From Karalla daura (Eukaryota > Chordata > Actinopteri > Chaetodontiformes > Leiognathidae), in contig CM055189.1 in NCBI GenBank assembly GCA_029224185.1, forward strand, positions 22,992,055 through 23,056,054: a DNA stretch of 64,000 bases. The letters run 5' to 3'. The stretch's first letter is position 1. Each line of letters begins with the position of its first letter. Both the position numbers and the translations under genes were made by a program. Positions 36,601 to 49,900 of the stretch are shown in pieces. The notes under the pieces were generated by a model. It was not told the origin of the DNA and searched no databases. It saw only the letters and a program-made list of their open reading frames with translations.

Positions 36601-39600
36601 GCTGTGGCCCCGGAGCTGAGATATTAACCCTCGCCGAAAGTGAAAAAAACGACCACCCCGGACCTGTCGTTTTGGCCAAGATCCCGACCCCGAGCGAGCG
36701 AGCCCAAACCCACCATTTGGGGTGTGAGCCGCCTCCGGGGTGGCCCACGCTCACTGGAAAAAGCAATCCCGAGGCCGGCTGTGGCCCCGGAGCTGAGATA
36801 TTAACCCTCGCCGAAAGTGAAAAAAACGACCACCCCGGACCTGTCGTTTTGGCCGAGATCCCGACCCCGAGCGAGCGAGCCCAAACCCACCATTTGGGGT
36901 GTGAGCCGCCTCCGGGGTGGCCCACGCTCACTGGAAAAAGCAATCCCGAGGCCGGCTGTGGCCCCGGAGCTGAGATATTAACCCTCGCCGAAAGTGAAAA
37001 AAACGACCACCCCGGACCTGTCGTTTTGGCCGAGATCCCGACCCCGAGCGAGCGAGCCCAAACCCACCATTTGGGGTGTGAGCCGCCTCCGGGGTGGCCC
37101 ACGCTCACTGGAAAAAGCAATCCCGAGGCCGGCTGTGGCCCCGGAGCTGAAATATTAACCCTCGCCGAAAGTGAAAAAAACGACCACCCCGGACCTGTCG
37201 TTTTGGCCGAGATCCCGACCCCAAGCGAGCGAGCCCAAACCCACGATGTGGGGTGTGAGCCACCTCTGGGGTGGCCCACGCTCACTGGAAAAAGCAATCC
37301 CGAGGCCGGCTGTGGCCCCGGAGCTGAGATATTAACCCTCGCCGAAAGTGAAAAAAACGACCACCCCGGACCTGTCGTTTCGGCCGGGATCCCGACCCCG
37401 CGCGAGCGAGCCCAAACCCACCATTTGGGGTGTGAGCCGCCTCCGGGGTGGCCCACGCTCACTGGAAAAAGTGATCCCGAGGCCGGCTGTGGCCCCGGAG
37501 CTGAGATATTAACCCTCGCCGAAAGTGAAAAAAACGACCACCCCGGACCTGTCGTTTCGGCCGGGATCCCGACCCCGAGCGAGCGAGCCCAAACCCACGA
37601 TTTGGGGTGTGAGCCGCCTCCGGGGTGGCCCACGCTCACTGGAAAAAGCAATCCCGAGGCCGGCTGTGGCCCCGGAGCTGAGATTTTTACCCTCGCCGAA
37701 AGTGAAAAAAACGACCACCCCGGACCTGTCGTTTTGGCCGAGATCCCGACCCCGAGCAAGCGAGCCCAAACCAACCATTTGGGGTGTGAGCCGCCTCCGG
37801 GGTGGCCCACGCTCACTGGAAAAAGCAATCCCGAGGCTGGCTGTGGCCCCGGAGCTGAGATATTAACCCTCGCCGAAAGTGAAAAAAACGACCACCCCGG
37901 ACCTGTCGTTTTGGCCGAGATCCCGACCCCAAGCGAGCGAGCCCAAACCCACGATGTGGGGTGTGAGCCACCTCTGGGGTGGCCCACGCTCACTGGAAAA
38001 AGCAATCCCGAGGCCGGCTGTGGCCCCGGAGCTGAGATATTAACCCTCGCCGAAAGTGAAAAAAACGACCACCCCGGACCTGTCGTTTCGGCCGGGATCC
38101 CGACCCCGCGCGAGCGAGCCCAAACCCACCATTTGGGGTGTGAGCCGCCTCCGGGGTGTCCCACGCTCACTGGAAAAAGCAATCCCGAGGCCGGCTGTGG
38201 CCCCGGAGCTGAAATATTAACCCTCGCCGAAAGTGAAAAAAACGACCACCCCGGACCTGTCGTTTTGGCCGAGATCCCGACCCCGAGCGAGCGAGCCCAA
38301 ACCCACCATTTGGGGTGTGAGCCGCCTCCGGGGTGGCCCACGCTCACTGGAAAAAGCAATCCCGAGGCCGGCTGTGGCCCCGGAGCTGAAATATTAACCC
38401 TCGCCGAAAGTGAAAAAAACGACCATCCCGGACCTGTCGTTTTGGCCGAGATCCCGACCCCAAGCGAGCGAGCCCAAACCCACGATGTGGGGTGTGAGCC
38501 ACCTCTGGGGTGGCCCACGCTCACTGGAAAAAGCAATCCCGAGGCCGGCTGTGGCCCCGGAGCTGAGATATTAACCCTCGCCGAAAGTGAAAAAAACGAC
38601 CACCCCGGACCTGTCGTTTCGGCCGGGATCCCGACCCCGCGCGAGCGAGCCCAAACCCACGATTTGGGGTGTGAGCCGCCTCCGGGGTGGCCCACGCTCA
38701 CTGGAAAAAGTGATCCCGAGGCCGGCTGTGGCCCCGGAGCTGAGATATTAACCCTCGCCGAAAGTGAAATAAACGACCACCCCGGACCTGTCGTTTCGGC
38801 CGGGATCCCGACCCCGAGCGAGCGAGCCCAAACCCACCATTTGGGGTGTGAGCCGCCTCCGGGGTGGCCCACGCTCACTGGAAAAAGCAATCCCGAGGCC
38901 GGCTGTGGCCCCGGAGCTGAAATATTAACCCTCGCCGAAAGTGAAAAAAACGACCATCCCGGACCTGTCGTTTTGGCCGAGATCCCGACCCCAAGCGAGC
39001 GAGCCCAAACCCACGATGTGGGGTGTGAGCCACCTCTGGGGTGGCCCACGCTCACTGGAAAAAGCAATCCCGAGGCCGGCTGTGGCCCCGGAGCTGAGAT
39101 ATTAACCCTCGCCGAAAGTGAAAAAAACGACCACCCCGGACCTGTCGTTTCGGCCGGGATCCCGACCCCGCGCGAGCGAGCCCAAACCCACGATTTGGGG
39201 TGTGAGCCGCCTCCGGGGTGGCCCACGCTCACTGGAAAAAGTGATCCCGAGGCCGGCTGTGGCCCCGGAGCTGAGATATTAACCCTCGCCGAAAGTGAAA
39301 AAAACGACCACCCCGGACCTGTCGTTTCGGCCGGGATCCCGACCCCGAGCGAGCGAGCCCAAACCCACGATTTGGGGTGTGAGCCGCCTCCGGGGTGGCC
39401 CACGCTCACTGGAAAAAGCAATCCCGAGGCCGGCTGTGGCCCCGGAGCTGAGATTTTTACCCTCGCCGAAAGTGAAAAAAACGACCAGCCCGGACCTGTC
39501 GTTTTGGCCGAGATCCCGACCCCGAGCGAGCGAGCCCAAACCAACCATTTGGGGTGTGAGCCGCCTCCGGGGTGGCCCACGCTCACTGGAAAAAGCAATC

Positions 39601-40211
39601 CCGAGGCCGGCTGTGGCCCCGGAGCTGAGATATTAACCCTCGCCGAAAGTGAAAAAAACGACCACCCCGGACCTGTCGTTTTGGCCGAGATCCCGACCCC
39701 GAGCGAGCGAGCCCAAACCCACCATTTGGGGTGTGAGCCGCCTCCGGGGTGGCCCACGCTCACTGGAAAAAGCAATCCCGAGGCCGGCTGTGGCCCCGGA
39801 GCTGAGATATTAACCCTCGCCGAAAGTGAAAAAAACGACCACCCCGGACCTGTCGTTTTGGCCGAGATCCCGACCCCGAGCGAGCGAGCCCAAACCCACC
39901 ATTTGGGGTGTGAGCCGCCTCCGGGGTGGCCCACGCTCACTGGAAAAAGCAATCCCGAGGCCGGCTGTGGCCCCGGAGCTGAGATATTAACCCTCGCCGA
40001 AAGTGAAAAAAACGACCACCCCGGACCTGTCGTTTTGGCCGAGATCCCGACCCCGAGCGAGCGAGCCCAAACCCACCATTTGGGGTGTGAGCCGCCTCCG
40101 GGGTGTCCCACGCTCACTGGAAAAAGCAATCCCGAGGCCGGCTGTGGCCCCGGAGCTGAGATATTAACCCTCGCCGAAAGTGAAAAAAACGACCATCCCG
40201 GACCTGTCGTT
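33663..40211 (+). repeat. 37-monomer HOR, copy 2 (6549 bp)
   Basis: Same 37-unit order as copy 1, with all three private markers in place. I saw no difference in the conceptual plus-frame translation, but I did not align every base. The unusual C-to-N junction at 33662/33663, found nowhere else, is the tandem joint; at the end of this copy C is followed by V as in the other HORs. Confidence 0.9.
35787..40211 (+). repeat. 25-monomer subunit, parent of the 22- and 16-unit blocks
   Basis: V R D N V K H H V R D N V R/C H V R D'' V R D N' H H C. The same 25 units occur at 29238-33662 in the other 37-unit copy. The blocks to the right are shortened versions of this order, and markers GGGTTGGCC (36032/40457) and GAGGCTGG (37838/42263) recur at 4425 bp, which is 25 x 177. 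Confidence 0.85.
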
Positions 40212-43200
40212 TTGGCCGAGATCCCGACCCCAAGCGAGCGAGCCCAAACCCACGATGTGGGGTGTGAGCCACCTCTGGGGTGGCCCACGCTCACTGGAAA
40301 AAGCAATCCCGAGGCCGGCTGTGGCCCCGGAGCTGAGATATTAACCCTCGCCGAAAGTGAAAAAAACGACCACCCCGGACCTGTCGTTTCGGCCGGGATC
40401 CCGACCCCGCGCGAGCGAGCCCAAACCCACGATTTGGGGTGTGAGCCGCCTCCGGGTTGGCCCACGCTCACTGGAAAAAGTGATCCCGAGGCCGGCTGTG
40501 GCCCCGGAGCTGAGATATTAACCCTCGCCGAAAGTGAAAAAAACGACCACCCCGGACCTGTCGTTTCGGCCGGGATCCCGACCCCGAGCGAGCGAGCCCA
40601 AACCCACGATTTGGGGTGTGAGCCGCCTCCGGGGTGGCCCACGCTCACTGGAAAAAGCAATCCCGAGGCCGGCTGTGGCCCCGGAGCTGAGATTTTTACC
40701 CTCGCCGAAAGTGAAAAAAACGACCACCCCGGACCTGTCGTTTTGGCCGAGATCCCGACCCCGAGCAAGCGAGCCCAAACCAACCATTTGGGGTGTGAGC
40801 CGCCTCCGGGGTGGCCCACGCTCACTGGAAAAAGCAATCCCGAGGCCGGCTGTGGCCCCGGAGCTGAGATATTAACCCTCGCCGAAAGTGAAAAAAACGA
40901 CCACCCCGGACCTGTCGTTTTGGCCGAGATCCCGACCCCAAGCGAGCGAGCCCAAACCCACGATGTGGGGTGTGAGCCACCTCTGGGGTGGCCCACGCTC
41001 ACTGGAAAAAGCAATCCCGAGGCCGGCTGTGGCCCCGGAGCTGAGATATTAACCCTCGCCGAAAGTGAAAAAAACGACCACCCCGGACCTGTCGTTTTGG
41101 CCAAGATCCCGACCCCGAGCGAGCGAGCCCAAACCCACCATTTGGGGTGTGAGCCGCCTCCGGGGTGGCCCACGCTCACTGGAAAAAGCAATCCCGAGGC
41201 CGGCTGTGGCCCCGGAGCTGAGATATTAACCCTCGCCGAAAGTGAAAAAAACGACCACCCCGGACCTGTCGTTTTGGCCGAGATCCCGACCCCGAGCGAG
41301 CGAGCCCAAACCCACCATTTGGGGTGTGAGCCGCCTCCGGGGTGGCCCACGCTCACTGGAAAAAGCAATCCCGAGGCCGGCTGTGGCCCCGGAGCTGAGA
41401 TATTAACCCTCGCCGAAAGTGAAAAAAACGACCACCCCGGACCTGTCGTTTTGGCCGAGATCCCGACCCCGAGCGAGCGAGCCCAAACCCACCATTTGGG
41501 GTGTGAGCCGCCTCCGGGGTGGCCCACGCTCACTGGAAAAAGCAATCCCGAGGCCGGCTGTGGCCCCGGAGCTGAAATATTAACCCTCGCCGAAAGTGAA
41601 AAAAACGACCACCCCGGACCTGTCGTTTTGGCCGAGATCCCGACCCCAAGCGAGCGAGCCCAAACCCACGATGTGGGGTGTGAGCCACCTCTGGGGTGGC
41701 CCACGCTCACTGGAAAAAGCAATCCCGAGGCCGGCTGTGGCCCCGGAGCTGAGATATTAACCCTCGCCGAAAGTGAAAAAAACGACCACCCCGGACCTGT
41801 CGTTTCGGCCGGGATCCCGACCCCGCGCGAGCGAGCCCAAACCCACCATTTGGGGTGTGAGCCGCCTCCGGGGTGGCCCACGCTCACTGGAAAAAGTGAT
41901 CCCGAGGCCGGCTGTGGCCCCGGAGCTGAGATATTAACCCTCGCCGAAAGTGAAAAAAACGACCACCCCGGACCTGTCGTTTCGGCCGGGATCCCGACCC
42001 CGAGCGAGCGAGCCCAAACCCACGATTTGGGGTGTGAGCCGCCTCCGGGGTGGCCCACGCTCACTGGAAAAAGCAATCCCGAGGCCGGCTGTGGCCCCGG
42101 AGCTGAGATTTTTACCCTCGCCGAAAGTGAAAAAAACGACCACCCCGGACCTGTCGTTTTGGCCGAGATCCCGACCCCGAGCAAGCGAGCCCAAACCAAC
42201 CATTTGGGGTGTGAGCCGCCTCCGGGGTGGCCCACGCTCACTGGAAAAAGCAATCCCGAGGCTGGCTGTGGCCCCGGAGCTGAGATATTAACCCTCGCCG
42301 AAAGTGAAAAAAACGACCACCCCGGACCTGTCGTTTTGGCCGAGATCCCGACCCCAAGCGAGCGAGCCCAAACCCACGATGTGGGGTGTGAGCCACCTCT
42401 GGGGTGGCCCACGCTCACTGGAAAAAGCAATCCCGAGGCCGGCTGTGGCCCCGGAGCTGAGATATTAACCCTCGCCGAAAGTGAAAAAAACGACCACCCC
42501 GGACCTGTCGTTTCGGCCGGGATCCCGACCCCGCGCGAGCGAGCCCAAACCCACCATTTGGGGTGTGAGCCGCCTCCGGGGTGTCCCACGCTCACTGGAA
42601 AAAGCAATCCCGAGGCCGGCTGTGGCCCCGGAGCTGAAATATTAACCCTCGCCGAAAGTGAAAAAAACGACCACCCCGGACCTGTCGTTTTGGCCGAGAT
42701 CCCGACCCCGAGCGAGCGAGCCCAAACCCACCATTTGGGGTGTGAGCCGCCTCCGGGGTGGCCCACGCTCACTGGAAAAAGCAATCCCGAGGCCGGCTGT
42801 GGCCCCGGAGCTGAAATATTAACCCTCGCCGAAAGTGAAAAAAACGACCATCCCGGACCTGTCGTTTTGGCCGAGATCCCGACCCCAAGCGAGCGAGCCC
42901 AAACCCACGATGTGGGGTGTGAGCCACCTCTGGGGTGGCCCACGCTCACTGGAAAAAGCAATCCCGAGGCCGGCTGTGGCCCCGGAGCTGAGATATTAAC
43001 CCTCGCCGAAAGTGAAAAAAACGACCACCCCGGACCTGTCGTTTCGGCCGGGATCCCGACCCCGCGCGAGCGAGCCCAAACCCACGATTTGGGGTGTGAG
43101 CCGCCTCCGGGGTGGCCCACGCTCACTGGAAAAAGTGATCCCGAGGCCGGCTGTGGCCCCGGAGCTGAGATATTAACCCTCGCCGAAAGTGAAAAAAACG

Positions 43201-44105
43201 ACCACCCCGGACCTGTCGTTTCGGCCGGGATCCCGACCCCGAGCGAGCGAGCCCAAACCCACGATTTGGGGTGTGAGCCGCCTCCGGGGTGGCCCACGCT
43301 CACTGGAAAAAGCAATCCCGAGGCCGGCTGTGGCCCCGGAGCTGAGATTTTTACCCTCGCCGAAAGTGAAAAAAACGACCAGCCCGGACCTGTCGTTTTG
43401 GCCGAGATCCCGACCCCGAGCGAGCGAGCCCAAACCAACCATTTGGGGTGTGAGCCGCCTCCGGGGTGGCCCACGCTCACTGGAAAAAGCAATCCCGAGG
43501 CCGGCTGTGGCCCCGGAGCTGAGATATTAACCCTCGCCGAAAGTGAAAAAAACGACCACCCCGGACCTGTCGTTTTGGCCGAGATCCCGACCCCGAGCGA
43601 GCGAGCCCAAACCCACCATTTGGGGTGTGAGCCGCCTCCGGGGTGGCCCACGCTCACTGGAAAAAGCAATCCCGAGGCCGGCTGTGGCCCCGGAGCTGAG
43701 ATATTAACCCTCGCCGAAAGTGAAAAAAACGACCACCCCGGACCTGTCGTTTTGGCCGAGATCCCGACCCCGAGCGAGCGAGCCCAAACCCACCATTTGG
43801 GGTGTGAGCCGCCTCCGGGGTGGCCCACGCTCACTGGAAAAAGCAATCCCGAGGCCGGCTGTGGCCCCGGAGCTGAGATATTAACCCTCGCCGAAAGTGA
43901 AAAAAACGACCACCCCGGACCTGTCGTTTTGGCCGAGATCCCGACCCCGAGCGAGCGAGCCCAAACCCACCATTTGGGGTGTGAGCCGCCTCCGGGGTGT
44001 CCCACGCTCACTGGAAAAAGCAATCCCGAGGCCGGCTGTGGCCCCGGAGCTGAGATATTAACCCTCGCCGAAAGTGAAAAAAACGACCATCCCGGACCTG
44101 TCGTT
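40212..44105 (+). repeat. 22-monomer HOR, copy 1 (25-unit order lacking D'' V R)
   Basis: V R D N V K H H V R D N V R/C H V R D N' H H C. Relative to the 25-unit parent, three consecutive units (531 bp) are absent after the R in position 17. The GGGTTGGCC marker moves from 40457 to 44351, which is 22 units, consistent with that loss. Confidence 0.86.
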
Positions 44106-46937
44106 TTGGCCGAGATCCCGACCCCAAGCGAGCGAGCCCAAACCCACGATGTGGGGTGTGAGCCACCTCTGGGGTGGCCCACGCTCACTGGAAAAAGCAA
44201 TCCCGAGGCCGGCTGTGGCCCCGGAGCTGAGATATTAACCCTCGCCGAAAGTGAAAAAAACGACCACCCCGGACCTGTCGTTTCGGCCGGGATCCCGACC
44301 CCGCGCGAGCGAGCCCAAACCCACGATTTGGGGTGTGAGCCGCCTCCGGGTTGGCCCACGCTCACTGGAAAAAGTGATCCCGAGGCCGGCTGTGGCCCCG
44401 GAGCTGAGATATTAACCCTCGCCGAAAGTGAAAAAAACGACCACCCCGGACCTGTCGTTTCGGCCGGGATCCCGACCCCGAGCGAGCGAGCCCAAACCCA
44501 CGATTTGGGGTGTGAGCCGCCTCCGGGGTGGCCCACGCTCACTGGAAAAAGCAATCCCGAGGCCGGCTGTGGCCCCGGAGCTGAGATTTTTACCCTCGCC
44601 GAAAGTGAAAAAAACGACCACCCCGGACCTGTCGTTTTGGCCGAGATCCCGACCCCGAGCAAGCGAGCCCAAACCAACCATTTGGGGTGTGAGCCGCCTC
44701 CGGGGTGGCCCACGCTCACTGGAAAAAGCAATCCCGAGGCCGGCTGTGGCCCCGGAGCTGAGATATTAACCCTCGCCGAAAGTGAAAAAAACGACCACCC
44801 CGGACCTGTCGTTTCGGCCGGGATCCCGACCCCGCGCGAGCGAGCCCAAACCCACCATTTGGGGTGTGAGCCGCCTCCGGGGTGTCCCACGCTCACTGGA
44901 AAAAGCAATCCCGAGGCCGGCTGTGGCCCCGGAGCTGAAATATTAACCCTCGCCGAAAGTGAAAAAAACGACCACCCCGGACCTGTCGTTTTGGCCGAGA
45001 TCCCGACCCCGAGCGAGCGAGCCCAAACCCACCATTTGGGGTGTGAGCCGCCTCCGGGGTGGCCCACGCTCACTGGAAAAAGCAATCCCGAGGCCGGCTG
45101 TGGCCCCGGAGCTGAAATATTAACCCTCGCCGAAAGTGAAAAAAACGACCATCCCGGACCTGTCGTTTTGGCCGAGATCCCGACCCCAAGCGAGCGAGCC
45201 CAAACCCACGATGTGGGGTGTGAGCCACCTCTGGGGTGGCCCACGCTCACTGGAAAAAGCAATCCCGAGGCCGGCTGTGGCCCCGGAGCTGAGATATTAA
45301 CCCTCGCCGAAAGTGAAAAAAACGACCACCCCGGACCTGTCGTTTCGGCCGGGATCCCGACCCCGCGCGAGCGAGCCCAAACCCACGATTTGGGGTGTGA
45401 GCCGCCTCCGGGGTGGCCCACGCTCACTGGAAAAAGTGATCCCGAGGCCGGCTGTGGCCCCGGAGCTGAGATATTAACCCTCGCCGAAAGTGAAAAAAAC
45501 GACCACCCCGGACCTGTCGTTTCGGCCGGGATCCCGACCCCGAGCGAGCGAGCCCAAACCCACCATTTGGGGTGTGAGCCGCCTCCGGGGTGGCCCACGC
45601 TCACTGGAAAAAGCAATCCCGAGGCCGGCTGTGGCCCCGGAGCTGAAATATTAACCCTCGCCGAAAGTGAAAAAAACGACCATCCCGGACCTGTCGTTTT
45701 GGCCGAGATCCCGACCCCAAGCGAGCGAGCCCAAACCCACGATGTGGGGTGTGAGCCACCTCTGGGGTGGCCCACGCTCACTGGAAAAAGCAATCCCGAG
45801 GCCGGCTGTGGCCCCGGAGCTGAGATATTAACCCTCGCCGAAAGTGAAAAAAACGACCACCCCGGACCTGTCGTTTCGGCCGGGATCCCGACCCCGCGCG
45901 AGCGAGCCCAAACCCACGATTTGGGGTGTGAGCCGCCTCCGGGGTGGCCCACGCTCACTGGAAAAAGTGATCCCGAGGCCGGCTGTGGCCCCGGAGCTGA
46001 GATATTAACCCTCGCCGAAAGTGAAAAAAACGACCACCCCGGACCTGTCGTTTCGGCCGGGATCCCGACCCCGAGCGAGCGAGCCCAAACCCACGATTTG
46101 GGGTGTGAGCCGCCTCCGGGGTGGCCCACGCTCACTGGAAAAAGCAATCCCGAGGCCGGCTGTGGCCCCGGAGCTGAGATTTTTACCCTCGCCGAAAGTG
46201 AAAAAAACGACCAGCCCGGACCTGTCGTTTTGGCCGAGATCCCGACCCCGAGCGAGCGAGCCCAAACCAACCATTTGGGGTGTGAGCCGCCTCCGGGGTG
46301 GCCCACGCTCACTGGAAAAAGCAATCCCGAGGCCGGCTGTGGCCCCGGAGCTGAGATATTAACCCTCGCCGAAAGTGAAAAAAACGACCATCCCGGACCT
46401 GTCGTTTTGGCCGAGATCCCGACCCCGAGCGAGCGAGCCCAAACCCACCATTTGGGGTGTGAGCCGCCTCCGGGGTGGCCCACGCTCACTGGAAAAAGCA
46501 ATCCCGAGGCCGGCTGTGGCCCCGGAGCTGAGATATTAACCCTCGCCGAAAGTGAAAAAAACGACCACCCCGGACCTGTCGTTTTGGCCGAGATCCCGAC
46601 CCCGAGCGAGCGAGCCCAAACCCACCATTTGGGGTGTGAGCCGCCTCCGGGGTGGCCCACGCTCACTGGAAAAAGCAATCCCGAGGCCGGCTGTGGCCCC
46701 GGAGCTGAGATATTAACCCTCGCCGAAAGTGAAAAAAACGACCACCCCGGACCTGTCGTTTTGGCCGAGATCCCGACCCCGAGCGAGCGAGCCCAAACCC
46801 ACCATTTGGGGTGTGAGCCGCCTCCGGGGTGTCCCACGCTCACTGGAAAAAGCAATCCCGAGGCCGGCTGTGGCCCCGGAGCTGAGATATTAACCCTCGC
46901 CGAAAGTGAAAAAAACGACCATCCCGGACCTGTCGTT
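44106..46937 (+). repeat. 16-monomer derivative (25-unit order lacking nine units)
   Basis: V R D N R/C H V R D'' V R D N' H H C. Nine consecutive units (V K H H V R D N V) are missing between N and R/C. The A to T change in the A7 run that marks this position in both 37-unit copies (32221 and 38770) is absent here, so this block descends from a version without it. It is unrelated in order to the 16-unit HOR at 17379. Confidence 0.84.
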
Positions 46938-49900
46938 TTGGCCGAGATCCCGACCCCAAGCGAGCGAGCCCAAACCCACGATGTGGGGTGTGAGCCACCT
47001 CTGGGGTGGCCCACGCTCACTGGAAAAAGCAATCCCGAGGCCGGCTGTGGCCCCGGAGCTGAGATATTAACCCTCGCCGAAAGTGAAAAAAACGACCACC
47101 CCGGACCTGTCGTTTCGGCCGGGATCCCGACCCCGCGCGAGCGAGCCCAAACCACGATTTGGGGTGTGAGCCGCCTCCGGGTTGGCCCACGCTCACTGGA
47201 AAAAGTGATCCCGAGGCCGGCTGTGGCCCCGGAGCTGAGATATTAACCCTCGCCGAAAGTGAAAAAAACGACCACCCCGGACCTGTCGTTTCGGCCGGGA
47301 TCCCGACCCCGAGCGAGCGAGCCCAAACCCACGATTTGGGGTGTGAGCCGCCTCCGGGGTGGCCCACGCTCACTGGAAAAAGCAATCCCGAGGCCGGCTG
47401 TGGCCCCGGAGCTGAGATTTTTACCCTCGCCGAAAGTGAAAAAAACGACCACCCCGGACCTGTCGTTTTGGCCGAGATCCCGACCCCGAGCAAGCGAGCC
47501 CAAACCAACCATTTGGGGTGTGAGCCGCCTCCGGGGTGGCCCACGCTCACTGGAAAAAGCAATCCCGAGGCCGGCTGTGGCCCCGGAGCTGAGATATTAA
47601 CCCTCGCCGAAAGTGAAAAAAACGACCACCCCGGACCTGTCGTTTTGGCCGAGATCCCGACCCCAAGCGAGCGAGCCCAAACCCACGATGTGGGGTGTGA
47701 GCCACCTCTGGGGTGGCCCACGCTCACTGGAAAAAGCAATCCCGAGGCCGGCTGTGGCCCCGGAGCTGAGATATTAACCCTCGCCGAAAGTGAAAAAAAC
47801 GACCACCCCGGACCTGTCGTTTTGGCCAAGATCCCGACCCCGAGCGAGCGAGCCCAAACCCACCATTTGGGGTGTGAGCCGCCTCCGGGGTGGCCCACGC
47901 TCACTGGAAAAAGCAATCCCGAGGCCGGCTGTGGCCCCGGAGCTGAGATATTAACCCTCGCCGAAAGTGAAAAAAACGACCACCCCGGACCTGTCGTTTT
48001 GGCCGAGATCCCGACCCCGAGCGAGCGAGCCCAAACCCACCATTTGGGGTGTGAGCCGCCTCCGGGGTGGCCCACGCTCACTGGAAAAAGCAATCCCGAG
48101 GCCGGCTGTGGCCCCGGAGCTGAGATATTAACCCTCGCCGAAAGTGAAAAAAACGACCACCCCGGACCTGTCGTTTTGGCCGAGATCCCGACCCCGAGCG
48201 AGCGAGCCCAAACCCACCATTTGGGGTGTGAGCCGCCTCCGGGGTGGCCCACGCTCACTGGAAAAAGCAATCCCGAGGCCGGCTGTGGCCCCGGAGCTGA
48301 AATATTAACCCTCGCCGAAAGTGAAAAAAACGACCACCCCGGACCTGTCGTTTTGGCCGAGATCCCGACCCCAAGCGAGCGAGCCCAAACCCACGATGTG
48401 GGGTGTGAGCCACCTCTGGGGTGGCCCACGCTCACTGGAAAAAGCAATCCCGAGGCCGGCTGTGGCCCCGGAGCTGAGATATTAACCCTCGCCGAAAGTG
48501 AAAAAAACGACCACCCCGGACCTGTCGTTTCGGCCGGGATCCCGACCCCGCGCGAGCGAGCCCAAACCCACCATTTGGGGTGTGAGCCGCCTCCGGGGTG
48601 GCCCACGCTCACTGGAAAAAGTGATCCCGAGGCCGGCTGTGGCCCCGGAGCTGAGATATTAACCCTCGCCGAAAGTGAAAAAAACGACCACCCCGGACCT
48701 GTCGTTTCGGCCGGGATCCCGACCCCGAGCGAGCGAGCCCAAACCCACGATTTGGGGTGTGAGCCGCCTCCGGGGTGGCCCACGCTCACTGGAAAAAGCA
48801 ATCCCGAGGCCGGCTGTGGCCCCGGAGCTGAGATTTTTACCCTCGCCGAAAGTGAAAAAAACGACCACCCCGGACCTGTCGTTTTGGCCGAGATCCCGAC
48901 CCCGAGCAAGCGAGCCCAAACCAACCATTTGGGGTGTGAGCCGCCTCCGGGGTGGCCCACGCTCACTGGAAAAAGCAATCCCGAGGCTGGCTGTGGCCCC
49001 GGAGCTGAGATATTAACCCTCGCCGAAAGTGAAAAAAACGACCACCCCGGACCTGTCGTTTTGGCCGAGATCCCGACCCCAAGCGAGCGAGCCCAAACCC
49101 ACGATGTGGGGTGTGAGCCACCTCTGGGGTGGCCCACGCTCACTGGAAAAAGCAATCCCGAGGCCGGCTGTGGCCCCGGAGCTGAGATATTAACCCTCGC
49201 CGAAAGTGAAAAAAACGACCACCCCGGACCTGTCGTTTCGGCCGGGATCCCGACCCCGCGCGAGCGAGCCCAAACCCACCATTTGGGGTGTGAGCCGCCT
49301 CCGGGGTGTCCCACGCTCACTGGAAAAAGCAATCCCGAGGCCGGCTGTGGCCCCGGAGCTGAAATATTAACCCTCGCCGAAAGTGAAAAAAACGACCACC
49401 CCGGACCTGTCGTTTTGGCCGAGATCCCGACCCCGAGCGAGCGAGCCCAAACCCACCATTTGGGGTGTGAGCCGCCTCCGGGGTGGCCCACGCTCACTGG
49501 AAAAAGCAATCCCGAGGCCGGCTGTGGCCCCGGAGCTGAAATATTAACCCTCGCCGAAAGTGAAAAAAACGACCATCCCGGACCTGTCGTTTTGGCCGAG
49601 ATCCCGACCCCAAGCGAGCGAGCCCAAACCCACGATGTGGGGTGTGAGCCACCTCTGGGGTGGCCCACGCTCACTGGAAAAAGCAATCCCGAGGCCGGCT
49701 GTGGCCCCGGAGCTGAGATATTAACCCTCGCCGAAAGTGAAAAAAACGACCACCCCGGACCTGTCGTTTCGGCCGGGATCCCGACCCCGCGCGAGCGAGC
49801 CCAAACCCACGATTTGGGGTGTGAGCCGCCTCCGGGGTGGCCCACGCTCACTGGAAAAAGTGATCCCGAGGCCGGCTGTGGCCCCGGAGCTGAGATATTA

